From: Lates calcarifer
Taxonomy: Eukaryota; Chordata; Actinopteri; Centropomidae
DNA length: 64,000 nucleotides
Direction of reading: 5' to 3'
NCBI RefSeq assembly: GCF_001640805.2
Contig: NC_066835.1
Span: forward strand, 11,164,130 to 11,228,129
Shown: one piece after another, positions 12,501 through 24,860 of the stretch
How positions within the stretch are numbered: the stretch's first letter is position 1
How the letters are laid out: each line of letters opens with the position of its first letter
Program-made: the position numbers and the translations under genes
Notes under the pieces: model-generated
What the model saw: only the letters and a program-made list of their open reading frames with translations
What the model was told of the DNA's origin: nothing
Databases searched by the model: none

Positions 12501-13987
12501 GTCTCACTGAAATGTGAAATGTAGGAGGACCACCTCTGAAAATGAACCTGCTTCTCATACTTTCCACGGCCACAGGATGTGGAGTCACCATGGATACACT
12601 TAACCTTCATATAAATCTAAGGTGTCATGTTAGTTTTCTAACTTTCATTCTCTGGACTGTGGCACTCTCTATAGTCAATCCTCTATAGCTGTTGTCTGTT
12701 GCAGTTTCTATGAAGTAGCTCATTCTCTCCTCCTTATCAGGTATTTCAGCCCTTGTACAGGTTCCTGGGAAGGATACTCATTGATCAAGACCAATACGAG
12801 AGCTTTAGTAAGAGTCTCACTACATTTCGTGCAAAAATGTTCCTTTGATTCAAAAATGTGCACCTTTTGTATCTAATAAAACTACATAGCCCCATTGTGT
12901 GTGCACAATATAAGTAAAAGCTTTAGGCCTACCAGGACAACAGAGCTTCCCTTTGTATGTGTGTCAGTCATAGCTGCTCACAATTATCCAGCTTTGCCAT
13001 TGGCGACCTTTTGGTTTTGCTCCACAAGAGGAAAACAAAAACAAAAAGACATGATATGAGCTGTGATCTTCAAGCAACCACAGCTGGCATGTTAAAGGGG
13101 ACCAAACTTTTGATTGATACCAACCATATTGCCTTAGTTAGGCCTTTGTGATGTAAAGGGAAAGACGGGGAAACAAAATACAGCAGGATTAAAGCGGTGT
13201 TAAACTTTGACAAAACCGCTTCTGACATGATATCAAAGGGCCAGTTTTTTAAGCGTGGAATCTGCTGTCCTTCAGTAATGTGACCTCAGATGCTGCTTGT
13301 TCATCTCTAAGCGTAATTACTTCCACAGTATGTGTACTGGTTCTAATCCAGTGACTCTGGTTTAAGTTTCTTTTCAATTCATTACAAATTGGAAAAGTTT
13401 CCAGAACTGTGCAAAGAAATTATGCTAATTCTTGGCTAGCGTTGATAAAGGTCTTCAAAAGAGCTGAGCTGTTACGCAGTTTGGGATATAAAGTATGTGA
13501 AACCGCTACAGGACTGCTCCCTCCAACACAGTGTCATGTCTGATTTATTAAGTGTGACATTAGCTTGTTTCTATGAGAGAATGCTGAGTTTATTACTGTG
13601 TTGTGGTAAGTTTGCCCACATCAAACATTGAGTAATGATTTTTGTTGAAATGCAGTTACACAACCAGTCCAACAACAAATCTCAACTGTCAAAAAGCATC
13701 GTAAACCTATTTTCAAAGCTCATTGTTGTTATTGTCAGTTAATATATTGATTATCTCTTTAATTGAACTATCAATCATATCGTGGACAAAATGCTAAACT
13801 GATGGCAAATGCCCAGAGAGCCCAGGGAATTTCCTAAGAGTTATTAAACAGAGAAAAGCATCACTTTAATGTCACAATATCAAATCTACTGACAATACCA
13901 ATATTGTTACTTGATTTGATTACACCTGCCTAAATTACTACTGATCAATACATTGATCAACCAGTACTTGGATAGCAGGAGACTCAC

Positions 13988-14062
13988 CAATCTGTTTTCG
14001 GTACTGATCGACTGGCAACTTGGTCGTGCTGGCGTCCTTCTTCCCCATTTTCCCTCCTCAGC
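13988..14062 (-). CDS. triqk: TRIQK exon 2: start codon and residues 1-20, plus the first base of codon 21
   Basis: Seen: on the minus strand an acceptor with a T-rich tract ends in CAG at 14063-14065. It is followed by 14 bases of 5' UTR and an ATG at 14048-14046. The ATG context is strong (A at -3, G at +4). Translation begins MGKKDASTTKLPVDQYRKQI and ends with one extra base (phase 1) at 13988, next to a GTGAG donor at 13987-13983. The coding part is 14048-13988 (61 bases). Known: this matches the N-terminus of TRIQK, a vertebrate protein of about 86 residues with three QxxK/R motifs and a single C-terminal membrane segment, reported in the endoplasmic reticulum; its molecular role is poorly defined. 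Motif QYRK is at residues 15-18, and QIGK begins at residue 19. Inference: the exon is functional, since frame, start context and both splice sites are intact. Alternative acceptor use a few bases downstream would not change the protein. Confidence 0.93.
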
Positions 14063-16815
14063 CTGACAAGACGTGAGAAGAAAAACAACCCTCAGAGTGA
14101 GAGAATTTCACAGCTGGGTCTCGATGTTACACCTGATCATTTAGCTTAATCAAATACGGATATAGCTCCATTCCCGTTACTGTAGAGATAACTTGTGAAA
14201 GCTGCAGGAAGGATTCGAAGTTAACACACAATCATATATAGAGAAGAGTAGTCAGTTTTGATCAGGCAGATGGTTTATCTTTCACATACATCTGCTAGAC
14301 ATAATTAAATTCATTCTCAGCACCTTCGATGTGTGTTACATTCACAGAATGCATGCTCTCTATCCATCTCATTTAGTCTAATGCCATTTTCTTCACACCA
14401 TGAGCTCTTTCTTTGATTACCTTAACAGCTCACAGGGAAGACATACAGAGAAGCAGTTAGGAATAATATAAATAGTATCCTTAGACTCCACATGTAACTA
14501 AACAAGTGAGTGACTACTGTATGCTTCTGTGACAGAATAAAAGCCAGGCAGCATGGCTGTGCATGTATGCCAAAGCATGTGCATGCACTCACCAGAAATA
14601 ACTATGTCTGTATACTTTTCTAATACTTTTCTTTACAAAGTGCTAAAACACACTGTGTGTGTTTCTCGCATCCGTCCAACATCCTTGTTTCTCAGTGGGC
14701 ACTCTGCTCTAAATTCCAGACAGGCTCCCTCACAACACACTGCATCAATCAATAGTGTAGCCTTTTGTTTAAAATAGTGGAAAAAGCAAGTATGAGTCGA
14801 GGGGTAGGGCCATGCTCTCTGATGATACTGAAATCTCTACGCTGTTCACTGGCTAAAAGATCTGAGGATGATTAAAAGGAAACATTTGCACCCACCCATA
14901 TGCTTAGACAAATAATGCTAAATACTTACCATGCCCTGTTAATCTAATGATGATTGATTATCATTTAAAAAAAACAATGTTTACATGTGACAGAAAGAAA
15001 AATGTGTAAGCAGGTGTGCACAGGGGAGAAGTGAGAGGTGAATACGGAGACGAAAAAGTATCTGTGTGCATCCAAGAAGAACAAGAGCGGTGGAGAGTCT
15101 GGAGTTGCAGCCGGGGAATAGAGGAAAGAGACTGAATTAGCATGCTCAAGGAGCGTGGCCGGCTGCCTGTGCTGACTGATACCTTCTCATGGGAGACTGC
15201 TGCTGCTGCCTTGGGAGGCTTGAATTTTACCTTACACTAAAAACATTGTTTTCACATATATTTCAAACACCGTTAACGCCAGCAGAGAAGGAGGATGTAT
15301 GCACAGCTATTGTTCTCCAGTGGCTGGAAACCAGAGTCAGCAAATTAAAGGAAGTGAGGAGGACAAAAGGAAGCGAGGAAATTGTCCAAATGTAAATGTT
15401 TACGGTTGGACACAGTAGCCGTTGTACTGTGCAGCAACATCACTGTATTACATCTAAATTGCCAAAAGCAACACATTTGAAGCCTCCGTCATCTCCTGTC
15501 TGAAAATTCTGGGGATGTGTTACAGTATATTTTGAATTTGCAGCTGTGGAGTATAAATAGCAGGGCAGTGTGCTGACTATAAGAAAAATTTCCATGCATA
15601 CTGACAAGTGCATTGTTCCTGCTGATAGAATAACAATTCCCTGTCCATTTTTACACCTTACATGCATAGCTGACAAGAGAAATGTTACATTCAAGTCATT
15701 GACAGATGTTCTATCAAATGAAAAGCCTGGGTTCCATCCTCAAACTGACCATAGTACCATGATGCACTGTGCCATACAAGTTCATTTAAGAGTGAATTTG
15801 CTCCATATTTGTTTTCAATTTTATTTGCACATGACTACACAAGTATGTTTCAATTTAGAACATTAGTGTCAAAAATATCCACAAGACTGCACAGAAAGAA
15901 CAGAAACCAGGTATGCAAAATGTTTTCCCACAAGGGAACAGAAAATACGACCTGGCACTCAAGGGCCAGTTTATTTTGCTAAAAGTAATGTAGTCTGGCA
16001 CAGCAGACGTAAAGAAAATCCTTCACATTGGATTAATACTCAGTTATTGAAGAAACTGCCAAAGTGATCAGTCATTGAATAATGAAGTTGATCAAAAAAC
16101 TATTTTGATTTTATTTATTTTTAATAAAAGCTCCAGCTTCTCCAATATGAAGAATGTTCTTTGGGGACTGGATAACGATCGGAAACAAAATGAGAGGTCA
16201 CATTGAGCTCTGGAAACCTGAGAATTTTCTGAGCCTCAATCTGTTGTGTGATATAACATTTTATTAAGAGGTGTTTCTGATAGTTTGTCTACCTTCATTG
16301 ACATTAATGGAGTGAACAAAATATTTCAAACATTTATTTTATATCTAACACCTCCTGTTTCATCCGCAACTGAATATTACAGGCCTTTTATTAGGGCAGG
16401 GTTTATTTTAGGTCAGATGTATTAGGCTGCATCAGTTTCAGACATAGACTGTATATAAAGGTTTCAGCCTGGTGGACTTAAAATGGGAACTGAGTGCAGG
16501 TACATGCAACTTTTATAACAAAGTTTGGTGTTTTGGGGCCATAGTGGTCTCTGGAATTTGTAAGTAGATCTGTCAGCATTGTGTAAAATATCTTCACTAT
16601 TGAGAAAATAGTAGGTTTCTTAAAAATCAACTATACGTGCATTTGTGCTCTTCTTTTCACTCTGCAGAGGAATCACATGTTTAATTTGCAGACCTCCTAA
16701 ATTAGCCTTTGAGCTAACTGGTACATTATTCAACTCAAGGAAACGCAAAACATTCCAGTGCAAATGTAAATGACTGGAGGCAGCCTTCATTCATTGTATA
16801 CACGAAGATACTTAC
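14063..16815 (-). other. triqk: TRIQK intron 1
   Basis: A 2.75-kb stretch between the exon 1 donor and the exon 2 acceptor, AT-rich and without long simple repeats. I see no coding exon in it. A segment near 16430-16480 (a word close to 'agactgtatataaagg') resembles a common fish dispersed repeat but is too short to classify. Confidence 0.6.
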
Positions 16816-16965
16816 ACTGTTGTTGTTTGTCGAGAGAATATGTCGTCTAGTAGAGGTGTTTCTGCATTACGAAGCGCCTGGCCGCTGTACGTGGACACGC
16901 AGGACGTCAGAAGTGACGGTTTTTATTGCACTTTGATCCAATTTCTTCCAAAATGCCAACACACC
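16816..16965 (-). other. triqk: Probable TRIQK exon 1 (5' untranslated); upstream limit estimated
   Basis: Seen: a good donor, AGT then GTAAGTATC on the minus strand, with the intron starting at 16815. It lies 2.75 kb upstream of the exon 2 acceptor, at the edge of the only clearly CpG-rich patch of the window. Joining this donor to the exon 2 acceptor gives a 5' UTR leading to the TRIQK start codon. The exon contains a short upstream reading frame (16867-16847). The 16965 boundary is an estimate, set about 30 bases downstream of a TATAAA-like word on the minus strand (16996-16991). The transcription start could differ or be dispersed. Known: vertebrate TRIQK has non-coding 5' exons. Inference: this is the first exon or one of several alternatives. 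Confidence 0.6.
16847..16867 (-). other. Six-codon upstream ORF in the putative TRIQK leader
   Basis: On the minus strand an ATG at 16867-16865 is followed by five codons (CAG AAA CAC CTC TAC) and a TAG at 16849-16847, about 30 bases before the exon 1 donor. The initiation context is moderate (G at -3). If exon 1 is transcribed as proposed, scanning ribosomes would meet this frame before the TRIQK start and could re-initiate there. No function is claimed. Confidence 0.4.
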
Positions 16966-17090
16966 ACTTCTTCCCACTGGTAGTTCCTGGTTTATACGTC
17001 AACACCGATGACGGGCGGACGTTTCATCCAATAAGGCACGTGTATGTATCGACTGGACCAATAGCACGAAGGCGGAGGCGGGACGGTCAG
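16902..17090 (-). promoter_or_regulatory. triqk: Putative TRIQK promoter with CRE half-sites, CCAAT boxes, an E-box and a GC box
   Basis: Seen: a patch with many CpG dinucleotides in an otherwise CpG-poor window. It holds GGACGTCA (16902-16909) and GTGACGGT (16913-16920), both CRE-like; a TATAAA-like word on the minus strand (16996-16991) abutting another TGACGT (17001-16996); CCAAT at 17028-17032 and 17058-17062 (ATTGG in the direction of TRIQK transcription); a CACGTG E-box (17037-17042); and GGCGGG (17077-17082) within a GC-rich run. Known: this is a common make-up for housekeeping-type vertebrate promoters bound by NF-Y, CREB/ATF, USF/MYC-type and Sp1 factors. Inference: it drives TRIQK leftward. 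CCAAT, E-box and GC elements work in either orientation, so divergent transcription to the right is possible. Confidence 0.6.
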
Positions 17091-20000
17091 ACAAAAACAC
17101 GACGACGAGCACAAGAGGAGCTGATAGTCGGACACTCCCACTCATTTCAAGACACAAAATATCCTGAATCCCAAATCAGCTGCAGGATATATTGCATTTC
17201 TTGATGTTAGGAATTTTCAAGTTTCAGGAAAATTCTGACACATATTTGTAATACATTTCAGAGGAAAGTATAGTAATTATTTAGCTGCATTATCTGACAA
17301 TTTTGAGTCATTATTTTAAATACAAAACACATGATCAGTTTATAAAATATGATTCATATATTAAAGATAAAATTACCAGTAGTTTATGAAGAAGTAAAAT
17401 GGCTAAATCTAAAGCAATCACAACATTAGAGCATCATTTACATATCAATACATCAATAACAATAACTGCTGACAGATACCACTCTGTATTCTATTCTTCT
17501 GCTTCTAATACTCATATTTTTACTTATGTAAAGTTGGACTTGTAATTTATATAATGTTCTGTTGCCACTTTTAATCAAGTAAATGATTTGCATATTTCTT
17601 TCACCACTGCATAATTGCAGATGATCACAAAGACCTTGTGCACCTGAATGTTACATGTAAGGATGTCTGCACCCTTGCATCTTGTCTAAAACTGAAATAG
17701 ATTGTTATTTTGAATGACAAAGGCATATGCTCTATTAATTAAAAAGTCATATTAGTCTGACATGTTGGCCTTAAGTCATTCTTTCCTTGTCAGAGTACAA
17801 AAAATGGCATAGTTACCCTTGCTGAAAACAGTAGCATTATGCTGTGACAATTAAAGGAAGCAACAGCCGATCTCATCAAAGACGAGACAATCTCGCTCCA
17901 TGATGTTCATTTCTCTTTCATCAGTCTTTTTACATTTTTTCTTTGTTTACTGTGTAGAATTTTATTTCCCCCCTAATTGTATCCAGCCTCATTGCTGCCT
18001 GGGGCTTTGTGCAGATTATGGGTAGACTTGCCACTGCTTGTAACTTATTGAAGTTTAAAATGATTTTCTGCTCTCCCATGGGCATGTCATTTGAATGCAG
18101 CACAGCAGTAACTAATAGATGTAATCTGCCTATAATGTGCCTGCATTATGTCTTTACTTTACATGTACCTGCCACTGACAGTGAGTGCTTTAACACTGCT
18201 CCTTGGTAAGCATTTGAATGACTTTTGTCAGTAATGATATTTTTATCCACAGAAACATTGCCAAGGAAACACTGAATTATTTTGCATGTTCACATAAAAA
18301 TTACAGTAGAGTACAATATACTTAAGGTCTGTACTTTTACACTTTTACCCACTATAATTTAGTGCTTTATAAATATGTACAACTTCCACGTGTACTAGCC
18401 TGCCATGACAGTTAAGTTAGAATTGTTAACAAATAGCCTCAATGAGAAGTCTGAAAATGTTGTCTTAATATGGCCATCAAAAGCAGCATGAGCATAGTTA
18501 ATGCAGAGCTCAAATGTTCTCTTGTTACACTAAATGTGTGTGATTAATTTCTCCCGTTGAGTGAAACAAACCAACGTGCTGTGCCTGTCACATTGATAGA
18601 TATGGAAAGCATTAGCATCAACTGCTAATGTGAATGAAAACTAAGCAGGATGGATTTGCCTGATGAACAGTCCTAGTGTATGGACCGGGCACATCACTGA
18701 AATATACAGATAATGCTTAAGAGAAGATGAGGGGATGTCCCTCGGGGCCTGTTAGTGTGAAGTGAAAAATTTCACCAAGTACCCCTTGTTAAATTAAATA
18801 GAGTTTCAGCTGTACAAATGGCTGCTGTATTAAGTGTCCACACCACAGAGACTGTATAAAATAGAGTTAAGCCGTGGTAGTTTTCCTAACATGATGATCT
18901 ACTTTTTGATATCTATTTGTGTGTGTGTGCCTGTCTTGATGTGTTTCTGTGTCTTTTCTGTCTCTCCCTCCTGTCTCTCTTTGAACCTCACTGCTTTACA
19001 CTCACTCTCCCTCTATCCCTCTCTCTCACTTCATCTCTCCTTCTCTAAGGCAGTTAGACGGTCTTTAATTGCCAGACATTAAAAAGAATGCTAGAGAAGA
19101 AGCATCGCCTGGGGCCACTGGCAGGCTAAATGGCAGCTCTGCTGCCGTCGCCGCCTCCTACATGCAGCAATGAAGACGTGTCAACATAATCTTGGGCAAT
19201 TTGCAGTCATCATCAGGGGGACTGATTAATTTTCTGACTGAGTGTCAGTTGTAAACAGTGAGATTGTCTTTCTACATTTTCACGTCTTAGTTAAAATGTT
19301 TCAAAGCAAGGCAACAAACAACAACAAAATGCATTCACGTAAATACGGACATGACATAAATCCACCTGTTTAAGATATTGTTAAATGCAGATAACAGATC
19401 AGTTTTAAAGGGGGCTTAAGGCCCCCACTATATAGTAGAGCACTTACAGGTTTATTGTATGTGACAATGTGAGAAACAGATCTAACAGAATTGTGATCAC
19501 AATCTCTGGTATCATGTGAGATTGTTACATGAATTCCTCATGAATTCTAGTCTACATTTCTCTCATGTTTTGAAAACACAGACAGTGTATTCTGGAATAT
19601 TTTCATTCGGCATTGGGATTGTTTGGTTTGTAGATGTGGGTTGTAGGAACAGTCATACTGTGGGAATGGAGTCTTGAATTTCTGACAGTGTCAAAATTTT
19701 TGATAATGATTGTCATTGGATGCCCAAGCTTTAAATCAGCCATTAGTGTTCAAAGGCTGATTTAAAGTGAGTAATAGGACCACAGTTTGGTTTGAAGACC
19801 AAAGGTTTCACCACAGTCTTCACCTGAAACAACCCAAAGTCAAAATTGCACAGTTGGGGCATTTCAGATTATTTTAACAGATGTTTTTTTATTGAAATAT
19901 CTTGCATAAAACAATGCTTTATAAAAAAAAAATGTCACTGTTCTAGGACACACATGCTTGTACACAAAATACACAGAAACACACTCTGCCCTCTAAATTC

Positions 20001-21342
20001 TGTCATACGAATTCTTAAAGACTGAAGTTGAGTGTTCCCTTTTCATTTCCATCCTCAGTCATCTTATTGGTTTGGAGGAGAAGACACAATTCTTTCTCCT
20101 GTTTAATATTCTTATCTCGGTTTTCCCGCTATGCCTGCAGTGTGCGGTGAATTCTCTCCCCCTCTCTATCTCCCAGCCCCAGAGTTCCCTCTCACTGACG
20201 GGGAAACTGTATCAGCACAGATACAGAGTGAAATGAATTTGGGGTTTATGAAACGCAAGGCCTCATATAAGAAAAAAAGTCCCACAGACCTAGAGAGATA
20301 AGTTATCATACAATGGATTTAGTCCCGTTTTGCTTCAGTCATTATCCTGTATTGGAGCATGGCGGCTCTGATGGCTGGGAGTTATCCTCTAGTGTGTTGG
20401 AAGGGTGTGGATGTGTCAGGGCCATCACGGCAGACATCCCTTTGTGATCTGCAGCAGTTGGTAAAGACTTCAGAAGAATGGTATGTAAGTTCCAGGTAGA
20501 AAAAACAGAGTTGAGCAGTAAAAGAAATAGTAATAAATGCAGAAAATCTTTGATTCATCAACTGCCTTCTTCTCTGTTTTGCCAAATATCTTTGTGAAGA
20601 ATTAAATATTATGTAAAAAGATCTGTAGCCTTGGACATGGAGTTTTAACCTCAGCCTTTTAGCACAGTAATATGTATATATGTTCCTGTAAAAAAAAAAC
20701 AACACAAAACTATATTTCCATCCGACTTGCCATTAAGGAGCACCATCTATTCACTTTGGCGCTAAGCTTTATTCTTTTATCCTTTATTTTGATCCCCATT
20801 AGCCTCCACAAAGTGGTGGCCAGTCTTCCAGGGCGCCACAGGCTTTGTGATGGATGCTACCACCACCAGAGATGATATGCTGTCTCCCTCATCCACAGTT
20901 AGTTAAATGACAATGCCTGCCCTTCTGGATACAGATGGTGCATCAGCTTTTCACAGCAAACTCCAATCTGAGAGCAGTGTCTACTTCATTCTCCACAACA
21001 CATTGCTTGCCTATGTCCCCAGCTGTGTGCAGAGTCTGCCCACACTGAGTTTTAGTGTTTATGCAGGTGCTGCAGCTGGATCTCACTAGGTCCCCCCATG
21101 GACACACCGCAGACTGCCTGGCTAGGCTAGAGTATTTCTTTTCACTGTTTACTCTGGCAAGTCAAGTCCAGTCCCTGCTGAGAGCTATTCTTGAGGTGCT
21201 TAATTTTTGTCACCTTGACTCATGCAGTGATCCACACCAGGACACTCATTCTTTCTCCATTTTGTTCAGAACCCACACACACATGCACACACAATAACTG
21301 ACTCACTCACTAAAATACCCGTAATAATCCACATCACGTGCG

Positions 21343-21376
<34 letters not shown>
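21343..21376. repeat. (CA)n microsatellite
   Basis: Uninterrupted CA tract of about 17 units. Confidence 0.96.
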
Positions 21377-21379
<3 letters not shown>

Positions 21380-21850
21380 ACCACCCACATAATCCTATGC
21401 TACCCTGCCAACAAAATTTAGTACACCCCACCACTACCTTGCCTAGTTGTCATGAGACAGCTGCAGAGTTCTGACATGTTAATTTCAGCCCTGAGTTGAC
21501 CCCCAGCTAATTATCCTTCAACTCTGTAAACACTGGTAGCACCAGTTAACACCAATTAATGGCCACTAATCATTGCCAGATGCTGCACCTTGAGTAATTT
21601 GCCCCACTTCCTACACTTGCACTTACAATTTCACACATTCACATGATTCTGGATTTCTATGACGATTTGTGGAGTCCTCGCACTTGTGCACCACAGATTT
21701 TCTAACACTTGTGCTGTTTCATTACCACATACCATTACACACACATCTGGATGGGTATATAAAGTTTTAAATATCTTTTTCAGGTGATAAGCAAAGCTGA
21801 GAGTCTTCCTTCCTCACATGACAAAATGTAAGCATTGCTTGCATTCATTT

Positions 21851-21851
<1 letters not shown>

Positions 21852-21899
<48 letters not shown>

Positions 21900-21906
21900 C
21901 AGACAC
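21852..21906. repeat. (CA)n microsatellite with single-base interruptions
   Basis: CA tract of about 27 units broken by an AAA and by an AGA step. Confidence 0.95.
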
Positions 21907-24825
21907 AGGGAATAACACAGGTATCATGGAAACACGTTTTACTAGATCCCAAAACAAAATAACTTCTGAGCACCAAATAATCAAAAGCTTTATTCGTCTC
22001 CCTCATTTCTGTCTGCTCTAACATTATTCTTGATTTGCTGCTTCATTGTTTGTATTGATTAGTCGAGTGCATACTGCTTGCTGTCTTGCCTGCCAACTGT
22101 ACTGTTGCCAAGGGAAAGCATGAACAAACCTCTGCCAGCACCAGCCTCCTCCAGCAACAGCTGTGCCACATATGCTGCCAATCAATATAAACAAACATGG
22201 CCTCCCCTGCACCAGGGATAAGGATTGACAGGTATGATTCATCTTCTGTGCTGCTGGTGGGAGGTGCAAATAATAATAAGCAGAGATAGATCTTTCCCAG
22301 TTGCAATATGAGCGCCGGGGTTAGTAGGGGTGGGTCGGGGAGATCATTCGTCCCCCAAGGTAACTGGCAGGGTTCCCCACAAAACCCCTCACAGTTTTGC
22401 TGAGGATTAGAGCAGCGTGAATCCACCAGGGCTGTAATTTGTGGCGTTCCGTACACAGAGCGAGCAGCGAAGATGAATGGGGAGCGGGCATGGATCATTG
22501 GTGCCGTGCCAGTCGCACTGCAACTGAGCATATTCAACACAGACAGTGGGGAGGATCACAGTATCCAAGTGATTCATGACACTCTTTTTTAATAAGTACT
22601 TTGTAAGCTACACCATTTCAGCATATGATCATCTCATCAAGTGAATGGTGTTTGATGCATCTCACTCCCAAAATAATGATGAAATTTCTATGCAAGCACC
22701 ATTTAAGGATTTCTGATCACTGTGCTGGGGTCCTTTGTGGCTACACGACAGGAGTTCAGCAGCTTGTACATCACGTATGCCATTGTCTCAGGGGCACAGC
22801 TGAAGACACAGGCCATGGAGGACAATAGCTGCATAGAGTGGGTATGACGTCCCCTTGATGAAGAGTAATGGCCTGAAACAATATTTCCCCAAGGGGTGGA
22901 ATTGAAATCTGAACACTGTGATATGGTTTCATCGCCATGCAATTTGGAGATGTCAGATCAGTTTTGCCGGGGCCGGCACTGTATGAAGGAGCAGAGCACA
23001 ACCACAGGAGGAATGGGTAATATACAGATAGCAAAGTTGTTTTTCATCGGCTGCACCAAACCTGGGACATCTCATGGTGAAGGGTGAATAAATATAGTTT
23101 CTGGGAGTAAACATGGAATAAAGTCACAAGTCAGTGGTATTCATAGCTGTTTGTAATGTTGAATGGAACATTCAACAAATGTGTTATGATCTCTATTTGG
23201 TGAAATAGTGGTGATTTACTGGATGACACAGAACAACTCCTTGAAGCCTGTGTTGTTTTCAGTGACATTTAAAAATGAAAAATGAAAAAGATTTGACTGA
23301 TTTTTATTCCTCAACAAATATATCAAATCAGAGTTTAAGTGGTAGTTTATGTGTTTGGTGAAAGTGATCATATTACAGTTTTAGTCACTTTTTTTTTTTT
23401 CAAATTCAATATATCCAAGTTGTTTTTTATAACTTCTCCTATTTCAAACCAATTGAGTCAAAAAAGCTCATTCTCTCTACAACAGATATACAAACAGCTT
23501 AAATATGAATATCTAGAAATCTCAAACATTGCACACCCTTTTGCTAACTGGTAATGAATCAAAGGTTAATTAAATTCCAAAATAAAACCAATAGTCTAAA
23601 GCCAAGATATATTGAAGCACAATGTCTCCCCAAGCTAAGATTATCAGACTAATTAATAATAAAATGTCTTCAATCAGTGCTACTGATATGGAGCTACTTA
23701 ATAATCAGGGTTGATATTTAGATAAGGGTTGATTGGTGCATTTAAATCAGGCCCATTGTGTGGTGCAGTCATTAACAAGACCACGACTCCGTTGGAGACC
23801 TCCATCACGCAGGCTGTCAAAAGTCACTGCTGACAGTTTCCTCTGGCAACCTATTTGTCTCATGCACTAACGTCACCACTAGTTACAGCCGCAGGGGACA
23901 AAGTCAAGAGAAGTCGAGGCACAAGAGGTTTATATTAGTTAAGCGATGGTTTCAAAAAAGGAAAAAAAAAAAAAAAAAAAGAAATGCAGAAGAGGTAGAA
24001 ATTGGTGCAACGTTAAGAAATATGCTTTGGAAGTACACTGCTAATTCAAAAACAAGCACTGAAATTGAATGCATCTACAGTCAAGGCCATAGCAACAGTC
24101 TTTTTCTTGCTCCTTCTTTGACTAGAACTGCGCAGCTGTGGAGATAATTTATTTGTTTACTTTTTTTTACCAGTCAATTACATTTTAATGTGACTTGCCT
24201 AATGTCCATATTCTGTCTTCAGATGTGGCCCATGTAATGACTGTGATAAATAAAGACAGTTTAATTACATGAGACCCTAATTGTCTGCATTCAGAGCCTC
24301 CATTACAGCAGCCTTGAATCTATACCATCGTCGAGAAGGGATGAGGATAATCTGAAGTCTTTGTCTGATGGCGGGCATCATGGTTTTCAAAAAATGAGAG
24401 GTGTAAGTTGCCTGTGGGGCTGAGAACAATGAGAAAACAGAGAATTTTGTCTGCATTAATTCGTAACAGCTACCGAAGCTGGAAGAGGAAACTGGAAGGA
24501 CAGAGGGGACTGTTTGAGCAAGCCACTGCACCTCAAAACACACCAGCGAAGATAAAAGATGATGAAGATGTAATGTACGTTTTATGGCGACAACAGCTGC
24601 ACGCTCCTTCTCAGTTTCTCAGTGACATGCACAGCAGCCGCCCACACAGTTATCATTCTGTCCTGCACACAGTCACCAGCGAGAAGTTGTTAAGAGGAAA
24701 TAGAATATTCTGGTCATTCCTTGCAGTCGCTGTGGTATATTTTAGTCCCAGTGTGATGCCATTCATTACTGCCCTGTCAGAGCTCTCACGACTCGGGGCT
24801 CAACAACTAATTGAGATGACATTTC

Positions 24826-24828
<3 letters not shown>

Positions 24829-24858
<30 letters not shown>
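24829..24858. repeat. (CA)n microsatellite
   Basis: Uninterrupted CA tract of about 15 units, followed within 50 bases by a second short CA cluster (24889-24902). Confidence 0.95.

Positions 24859-24860
<2 letters not shown>

Larger units (their letters stand above)
4867..13987 (-). other. triqk: TRIQK intron 2
   Basis: A 9.1-kb intron in phase 1. It contains a short interrupted TG tract (5258-5299), a TG tract joined to an inverted-repeat element (5405-5640), a TCAAG pentamer array with a dispersed-repeat tail (6336-6510), several A-runs (7122-7135, 8242-8254, 8392-8404), and otherwise AT-rich unique-looking sequence. The block 10380-10560 looks low in repeats and might be a regulatory element. 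The segment 11640-12780 reads like degraded coding or transposon material but I cannot name it. No additional exon is supported. Confidence 0.7.

Noticed and set aside
16926..17204. Plus-strand open frame of 92 codons over the TRIQK promoter
   Set aside because: CpG-rich promoter sequence tends to stay open, and it contains no family signature. A divergent transcript remains possible but not this protein.
22043..22540. Minus-strand open frame of 165 codons
   Set aside because: No recognisable family, no Kozak or splice support. More likely a low-repeat, possibly regulatory block.
23956..23981. A-run considered as the poly(A) tail of a processed pseudogene
   Set aside because: No coding similarity or target-site duplication seen beside it. 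A simple A-rich tract.
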